A stretch of DNA of 64,000 bases from Brucepastera parasyntrophica (GTDB lineage: Bacteria > Spirochaetota > Spirochaetia > Treponematales > Treponemataceae), in the NCBI RefSeq assembly GCF_022376835.1, contig NZ_CP084606.1, positions 1,854,501-1,918,500 of the forward strand. The letters run 5' to 3'. Position numbers and translations under genes: made by a program. Shown here one piece after another: positions 58,981-64,000 of the stretch. Position 1 is the first letter of the stretch, and each line of letters begins with the position of its first letter. The notes below the pieces were generated by a model. It had not been told where the DNA came from and made no database searches. It was given only the letters and a program-made list of their open reading frames with translations.

Positions 58981-60225
58981 TTACCGCCGGGTTTGTTCTT
59001 CCGTCCGGACCAGTTCCAGCAGCCGCTGCCGGCTTTCGGATAATGCGATACCTTCAGAACCGACGCCCGCTTTCCGTTCATACCAGACCTGTTTTTCAAA
59101 AAACGCGGCAAGCGTTGCATCCCTGAATTCATACCCGTATATCGCATACAGATAATTCCTCAGCAGCCGCAGTTCTTCAGCGGACATTTCAGGAAGCACC
59201 TTTTTTACATACTCCCCATACGTATCTTCCGTGTAGCCGTTTATGGCCAGCGCGTACATATCGGGCGTTCCCCAGGTCCGCCGGATGCGGAACACTTCGG
59301 TAAATTCATCTCCGCTTACGAAGTAATAGATATTGCCGCCAAAGCCCACATACCAGGAAGCGGAAAACAGCCGTCCGGATTCATATTCATCCAATATTCT
59401 TGAATGTGGGACTATGTCTATTTTCTCGAGGTGTCTACCTCCAGGATCAAGAATCCAGATTGAGGAGGGAAGGTTGATACTTTTATATCTGAAATTTGCC
59501 TGATACCCGTTTCCCTGCAAATCGTATTGTAGGGGTGTTCCAGTAGTCAGGTATACCATTTTGTTCCAGAGACTCGTTAATGACTCTACTTTCCCGTAAT
59601 ATGTCCGGCCCCAGATCAGCGCTTCGCCGGCGAGGAATTTTCGTTCCATTTTCAGTTCACGGGCGCGCAGCTGGCTTTCCAGGTATTTTTCGGGATCACA
59701 GTTTTCCAGCAGAGCTGGGACATCTTTCCCTTTGTACCGGAACCCATTGGTATCTACCGCACAAGGATGTCCGTTTTTATCAATAAAGAAAACAATATAC
59801 CGGTCATCAGCTTTGAGGATAAAGGATATCCCTAAAGTCATTTCTGTTGAATTAATATAGGCTATTCTTTTTTCACCTTCCAGAATAACAATAAAAATTG
59901 AAGACGCCCCTATCTTCCATCGGGACAGAGGAACAAAAAAACCTTCATCGGTTTTCCGATGTGTTGACTGCGCCAGGATAAAAGAACCGTCTTCTTTTAT
60001 CCTGATGATAACGCTGTTTGTAGTAGTTCCCTGCGGTATCTCGATAGTCTGCATCAATTCATTTACTATCAGTACATTGGGGCCAGGAAACCGTCCTTGT
60101 CCAGGATCTTTACATATATAGCCGTCTATTACGGCGATTCTTTCTATTGCCGTAAAATCCTGGCTATTGCCCACTGACAGGGAAAACAATAGGAAAATCC
60201 ATTTAAATGCTGTTTTAATATTCAT
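58981..60225 (-). CDS. Exported YARHG-domain protein
   Basis: A 414-residue protein with a signal peptide ending SVGNSQ. Residues 30-300 are beta-rich with DGYICKDPGQGRFPGP and LWNKMVYLTTGTPLQY, perhaps a propeller-like fold. The C-terminus (RNYLYAIYGYEFRDATLAAF, then FEKQVWYERK) is a YARHG domain, a short extracellular peptidoglycan- or surface-associated module. The YARHG signature motif itself is YAIYG here. Function unknown. Confidence 0.8.
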   Translation of the reverse strand: MNIKTAFKWIFLLFSLSVGNSQDFTAIERIAVIDGYICKDPGQGRFPGPNVLIVNELMQTIEIPQGTTTNSVIIRIKEDGSFILAQSTHRKTDEGFFVPLSRWKIGASSIFIVILEGEKRIAYINSTEMTLGISFILKADDRYIVFFIDKNGHPCAVDTNGFRYKGKDVPALLENCDPEKYLESQLRARELKMERKFLAGEALIWGRTYYGKVESLTSLWNKMVYLTTGTPLQYDLQGNGYQANFRYKSINLPSSIWILDPGGRHLEKIDIVPHSRILDEYESGRLFSASWYVGFGGNIYYFVSGDEFTEVFRIRRTWGTPDMYALAINGYTEDTYGEYVKKVLPEMSAEELRLLRNYLYAIYGYEFRDATLAAFFEKQVWYERKAGVGSEGIALSESRQRLLELVRTEEQTRR

Positions 60226-60602
60226 TCAAACCTCTTCAGCTTATAGTTTGCAACAGAATCAGACGGAAACACCGGGCAGCATTCAGCTGTATTACTTCAT
60301 ATAATGCGCAGTGCCATATACTGTTTTTATAGTCACACTATATCACAGGAACAGCAACAAAAAAGCGTTCTGTTCCTGTTCTGTTATAATATTTTTCGCT
60401 CCCGTGAAATCCTCCGGCGCGCAGCTGTATTCACCGGCAGGCTGCTCCCGAACGATTTGCAGCAATTCTTTTTTTGCATACATTCCGGCCGGTATTTTAA
60501 AAATGGCAAAAAACTTCTTTAATTATGATAAGATACAGGAACAGTGGAACGGCAGGGACCCTATTGATTGAGCCCCCGTCTCCCCTGTATTCTGGAATAA
60601 TT
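60226..60602. other. Intergenic region before prfC with an inverted repeat
   Basis: No gene supported. ACAGGAACAG (60345-60354) and CTGTTCCTGT (60370-60379) form a perfect 10-bp inverted repeat, and ACAGGAACAG recurs near 60536. A 22-codon frame (60504-60572) has no ribosome site. The prfC promoter is presumably here. Confidence 0.4.
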
Positions 60603-62210
60603 ATGACTGAACTAAGTACTGAAATTCACAAGAGGCTTACCTTTGCCATTGTTTCACACCCCGACGCGGGGAAAACTACTATCACCGAAAAGCTCCTTCT
60701 GTTCGGCGGCGCCATCCATATTGCCGGAGCGGTAAAAAGCGGGAAGACCGGCAGGACAACCGTTTCCGACTTTATGAAGATGGAACAGGACAGGGGGATT
60801 TCCATCAGTACTTCCGTAATGGGCTTCGAATACAAAAACAGAAAAATCAATCTGCTTGACACTCCGGGACACGCTGATTTTTCCGAGGACACGTACCGGG
60901 GGTTATCGGCAGTTGACAGCGCTCTTATGGTTATTGATTCCGTAAAAGGGGTCGAGGAACGCACCAGGCAGCTCTGCGCGGTTTGCCGGATGCGGAATAC
61001 CCCCATTACGACTTTTATCAATAAACTTGACCGTGAGGGCAAGGACCCTATAGAACTTCTTGATGAGGTTGAAAAGGAACTGGGTGTCCGGGTTTGTCCG
61101 GTGAGCTGGCCTATAGGACAGGGCCGGGCATTCAAAGGGGTGCTGAACATTCCTGAAAACAGGATTTATCTGTTCAGGCCCGGACAGGAACAGCTCCCCT
61201 CCGATACTATTTCAATTAACGGCCTTTCAGATCCTGTTCTTGATCAGTCTGTCGGAACTTCCCTGGCGAACAGACTGAGGGAGGATGTGGAAATAATATC
61301 CGGAGTATATCCTCCGTTTGACAGGGAAGAGTATATGCACGGAACCGTAACGCCTGTGTTTTTTGGTTCCGCGCTGAATAATTTCGGGGTAAGGGAGCTT
61401 CTTGATAATCTGATCAGCATCGCCCCCTATCCGACCCCGAAGGAATCCGATGAACGGGAAATTATCCCTGAAGAACCAAAGTTTACCGGTTTTGTTTTCA
61501 AGATTCACGCAAACATGAATCCCCGCCACCGTGACAGAATCGCCTTTCTGCGGATCGTATCCGGTACGTTTGAACGGAATAAAATGTATTACCATGTGAG
61601 AAGCGGCAAGTCTTTCCGGGCTGCAAACCCGACCGCTTTTATGTCCCAGGACCGTGAAATAATAGATGAAGCCTGGCCCGGAGACATTATCGGCCTGCAT
61701 GATACGGGAACATTTAAAATAGGGGACACGCTGACCGAAGGCGAAGGGATAAACTTTAAGGGAATTCCCAGCTTCGCTCCCCAGATTTTCCGTTCGATTA
61801 TGAACGCCGACCCGCTGAAAGAAAAGCAGTTTCACAAGGGGCTGAACCAGCTTGCGGAAGAAGGGGTCGTCCAGATATTCTCAAAACTGCACCAGCCCAA
61901 TGTCCGCATTCTGGGCGTAGTAGGACAGCTTCAGCTTGAAGTCCTCCAGTCGCGTCTCCAGAATGAATACGCCGCCGACTGTAAATATGAACCGGTTGAT
62001 GTGACAATAGCCCGCTGGATTACTGCGGCCGATAAGCATATCCTGCAGAATTTTATTGACGCAAATTCTAGACGCATTCTGACTGATATCAGGGGGACCC
62101 ATATTTATGTTACGGACTCGGAATGGAGTTTAAACCGGGTGCAGGAAAAAAATCCCGGCATACAGTTTTTTGTCACATCGGAAATGACGGAGCCCCGGAG
62201 ACAGAATTGA
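60603..62210 (+). CDS. prfC: Peptide chain release factor 3
   Basis: A 535-residue GTPase starting at MTELSTEI; the longer upstream frame is not family-like. G1 is SHPDAGKTTITE, G2/G3 region has TPGHADF and G4 is NKLDREGK. The order G domain, beta-barrel domain II and C-terminal domain III fits RF3. It releases RF1/RF2 from ribosomes after termination. RecQ begins at or just after its stop. Confidence 0.95.
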   Translation: MTELSTEIHKRLTFAIVSHPDAGKTTITEKLLLFGGAIHIAGAVKSGKTGRTTVSDFMKMEQDRGISISTSVMGFEYKNRKINLLDTPGHADFSEDTYRGLSAVDSALMVIDSVKGVEERTRQLCAVCRMRNTPITTFINKLDREGKDPIELLDEVEKELGVRVCPVSWPIGQGRAFKGVLNIPENRIYLFRPGQEQLPSDTISINGLSDPVLDQSVGTSLANRLREDVEIISGVYPPFDREEYMHGTVTPVFFGSALNNFGVRELLDNLISIAPYPTPKESDEREIIPEEPKFTGFVFKIHANMNPRHRDRIAFLRIVSGTFERNKMYYHVRSGKSFRAANPTAFMSQDREIIDEAWPGDIIGLHDTGTFKIGDTLTEGEGINFKGIPSFAPQIFRSIMNADPLKEKQFHKGLNQLAEEGVVQIFSKLHQPNVRILGVVGQLQLEVLQSRLQNEYAADCKYEPVDVTIARWITAADKHILQNFIDANSRRILTDIRGTHIYVTDSEWSLNRVQEKNPGIQFFVTSEMTEPRRQN

Positions 62211-64000
62211 ATACTGCAAACATGGCCCCGCGAAAAATACTGAAAACCGTGTTCGGATATGATTCTTTCCGCCCGCTTCAGGAGGAAATAATTGAAGGGA
62301 TTCTGGAAAAACGGGACACGCTTGCGGTTATGCCGACCGGCGGCGGAAAATCGGTCTGTTATCAAATCCCCGCTCTTCTGTTTCCCGGGCTGACGGTGGT
62401 CGTCTCTCCCCTGATCGCCCTTATGCAGGACCAGGTTTCGGCGCTCGCTCTTGCCGGTGTCGAGGCCCTGTTTTTAAACAGCGCCCTTGACTGGGAGACC
62501 TACCGCAGCAATATGGCCCATGTAAGAAGCGGAAAAATAAAACTTCTTTTTGCCGCGCCGGAAACCCTGATGACAAACCGTCTGCAGGAACTGCTGTTTT
62601 CCGTCAGGGTAGATTGTATAGCAATTGATGAAGCCCACTGTATTTCCGAATGGGGCCATGACTTCCGGCCGGAATACAGAAGAATCGCGGAAATCCGCGA
62701 ACTTTTTCCGGACGCGGTCTGTCTGGCGCTTACGGCTACGGCCACGCCCCAGGTTTGTGCGGACATTAAAAAAACGCTCAAAATGGAGTCTCCCGCTGTT
62801 TTTACGGCGAGCTTTAACCGGACCAATATTTTTCTTGATGTGAAGCCCCGGCAAAAGCCCCTTGCACAGGTTCTCGAATTCCTTGAAGACCATCAGGGTG
62901 AAAGCGGGATTATATACTGTTTTTCACGGAAGCAGGTTGACAGCCTGACCGCCGAACTGCGGGGCCGGCGTATTTCCGCGCTGCCGTATCACGCCGGATT
63001 AAGCGATGAAGAGCGGACGGCAAATCAGGCGCAGTTTATTCAGGATGACGTTCAAATCATGATAGCCACAGTTGCCTTTGGAATGGGGATCAATAAACCG
63101 AATGTCAGATTCGTTATTCATTTCGATTTGCCGAAAAGCCTTGAACAGTATTATCAGGAAGTGGGCCGCGCCGGAAGGGACGGTGAGCCGGCTTACGCGC
63201 TGTTACTGTACAGTTACGGCGACACCCGTAAAATAAGGTTTTTTATTGAACAGAAACCGCCTGACGAGTTCCGGAAAGCTGAAATACATTTAAAGGCCAT
63301 GACGGATTTTGCGGGAAGCCGTATCTGCAGACGGAAAATACTGCTTGAATATTTCGGTGAAAAACTGCCTGAACACGGGCCGGTATCGGAAAAAACAGAC
63401 TGCTGCGATATCTGCCGGCAGGGACCTTCTCCCGAAACTGACATGACCATTCCCGTACAGAAAATCCTGTCCTGTATCATCCGCACGGGTGAAAGGTTCG
63501 GCGCCGCCTATATTATTGATATTCTGCTCGGTTCCGGACAAAAACGGATAGTGGACAACGGACATAACAAACTGCCTGTCTGGGGAATCGGCAGGGATAT
63601 GCCGAAGGAAGACTGGTTTGAAATTATACGGCTTCTTGTGGAAAATGAGTATCTCCGCAAAAGTGAAGATTATAATGTTCTCACCCTGTCGCAGGCGGGC
63701 CGTAATGTTTTAAAAGAACGCTCCCCTGTTGACCTGCCTTTTGCCGCTTCCGGCGCCGCCGGTTCTGTAAAGAAGAAAAAAGCAGGGGAAATGGATGGGC
63801 ATATCAGTTTTCAAAACCCGGACCGCTTCAGGCGGATTTCCTCCGAGCTGAAGGACCTCCGCCGCCGTCTGGCAAAGGAATCTTCTGTCCCTCCCTATGT
63901 CATTTTTTCCGATAAAACAATAGAACATATTGCCGCAAGAGAACCGGTTAGCCGGTCCGCTTTGCTCGATATATACGGAATAGGTGAGGTAAAGGCCGAA
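62207..64000 (+). CDS. recQ: ATP-dependent DNA helicase RecQ, truncated by window edge
   Basis: Frame open from a TTG at 62207 (overlapping the prfC stop; GGAG 6 bases upstream), or an ATG at 62222, to the last base; 598 codons seen. Walker A PTGGGKSVCY, DEAH in DEAHCISEWGHDFRP, and motif VI QEVGRAGRDG are present. The zinc-binding region has CRR and DCCDICR. The RQC winged-helix follows, and an HRDC domain starts near residue 560 (a helix with HIAAREPVSRSALLDIYGIG). It unwinds DNA 3' to 5' in recombination and repair. Confidence 0.95.
   Translation, partial: MNTANMAPRKILKTVFGYDSFRPLQEEIIEGILEKRDTLAVMPTGGGKSVCYQIPALLFPGLTVVVSPLIALMQDQVSALALAGVEALFLNSALDWETYRSNMAHVRSGKIKLLFAAPETLMTNRLQELLFSVRVDCIAIDEAHCISEWGHDFRPEYRRIAEIRELFPDAVCLALTATATPQVCADIKKTLKMESPAVFTASFNRTNIFLDVKPRQKPLAQVLEFLEDHQGESGIIYCFSRKQVDSLTAELRGRRISALPYHAGLSDEERTANQAQFIQDDVQIMIATVAFGMGINKPNVRFVIHFDLPKSLEQYYQEVGRAGRDGEPAYALLLYSYGDTRKIRFFIEQKPPDEFRKAEIHLKAMTDFAGSRICRRKILLEYFGEKLPEHGPVSEKTDCCDICRQGPSPETDMTIPVQKILSCIIRTGERFGAAYIIDILLGSGQKRIVDNGHNKLPVWGIGRDMPKEDWFEIIRLLVENEYLRKSEDYNVLTLSQAGRNVLKERSPVDLPFAASGAAGSVKKKKAGEMDGHISFQNPDRFRRISSELKDLRRRLAKESSVPPYVIFSDKTIEHIAAREPVSRSALLDIYGIGEVKAE

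Noticed and set aside
60304..60571. Overlapping short frames before prfC
   Set aside because: No ribosome site and cysteine/serine-rich low-quality sequence; best seen as promoter region.
1..64000. CRISPR arrays, rRNA genes, insertion sequences or prophage
   Set aside because: I looked for regularly spaced direct repeats, rRNA-like sequence, transposase or integrase motifs and phage structural genes and saw none; fragments at 48050-49110 are ATPase remnants, not transposases.

Overview
The window reads as chromosomal DNA of a spirochaete, most likely a Treponema or close relative. This is inferred from gene content, not from a marker-gene search. Pointers are the PheS of the long class with an N-terminal winged-helix extension next to a separate PheT, the cluster RicT/PSP1 - YaaR - bactofilin - M23 peptidase, a 546-residue protein resembling a spirochaete-only DUF family, many lipoproteins and small signal-peptide proteins, a YARHG-domain protein, and a YidC-sulfatase fusion. 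Most of the window has moderate G+C. The blocks 919-4264 and 6951-7439 are clearly A+T-richer.

Layout. 1-738: lipoprotein running off the left edge. 919-4264 (minus): AT-rich operon of a YidD-like protein, a zinc-ribbon/CFI-box protein, a DUF4177-like protein, an SPFH-SHOCT protein and a membrane protein. 4372-7439 (minus): four small secreted proteins and an HExxH protein, with a decayed duplicate of one gene end at 7496-7640. 7897-8616: VapBC toxin-antitoxin pair whose 3' end contains a perfect ParB-binding parS palindrome, followed by about 0.8 kb of non-coding DNA. 9455-20665: MarR regulator, YjbQ, HdeD-like protein, esterase, sugar symporter, sensory GGDEF protein, DUF998 protein, methyltransferase, outer-membrane protein, 4Fe-4S protein, ArfB and an SGNH hydrolase. 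20832-26584: tripartite RND efflux system (adaptor, pump, TolC). 26651-29642: flavin reductase and amidohydrolase, then a NicO-type nickel/cobalt exporter with its DUF1007 partner. 29643-34260: two long perfect palindromes, GNAT, ABM monooxygenase, Ogt, a DtxR-like regulator and a methyltransferase. 34370-47703: large lipoprotein, cell-shape cluster, then a long plus-strand housekeeping run (TatD, Dus, DUF5312-like, diguanylate cyclase, GH13, rhomboid, secreted protein). 47704-49555: remnant-rich junk with opposed tRNA-arm-like elements and two ATPase (DUF4143) fragments. 49556-64000: pheS-pheT, porin-like protein, CDP-glycerol transferase, YidC-sulfatase fusion, ZIP transporter, YARHG protein, prfC and recQ (cut by the right edge).

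A technical point governs the annotation. Nineteen genes are interrupted by frameshifts, and 23 of the 24 events are repaired by adding one base to a short homopolymer. That looks like systematic indel error in the source assembly, not mass pseudogenisation. I therefore annotate these as single full-length genes and give the position of each break.

The most interesting items are the parS embedded in vapC, the YidC-sulfatase fusion overlapping a CDP-glycerol transferase, the SPFH/YidD/CFI-box operon, and the paired long palindromes at 29676-29761.
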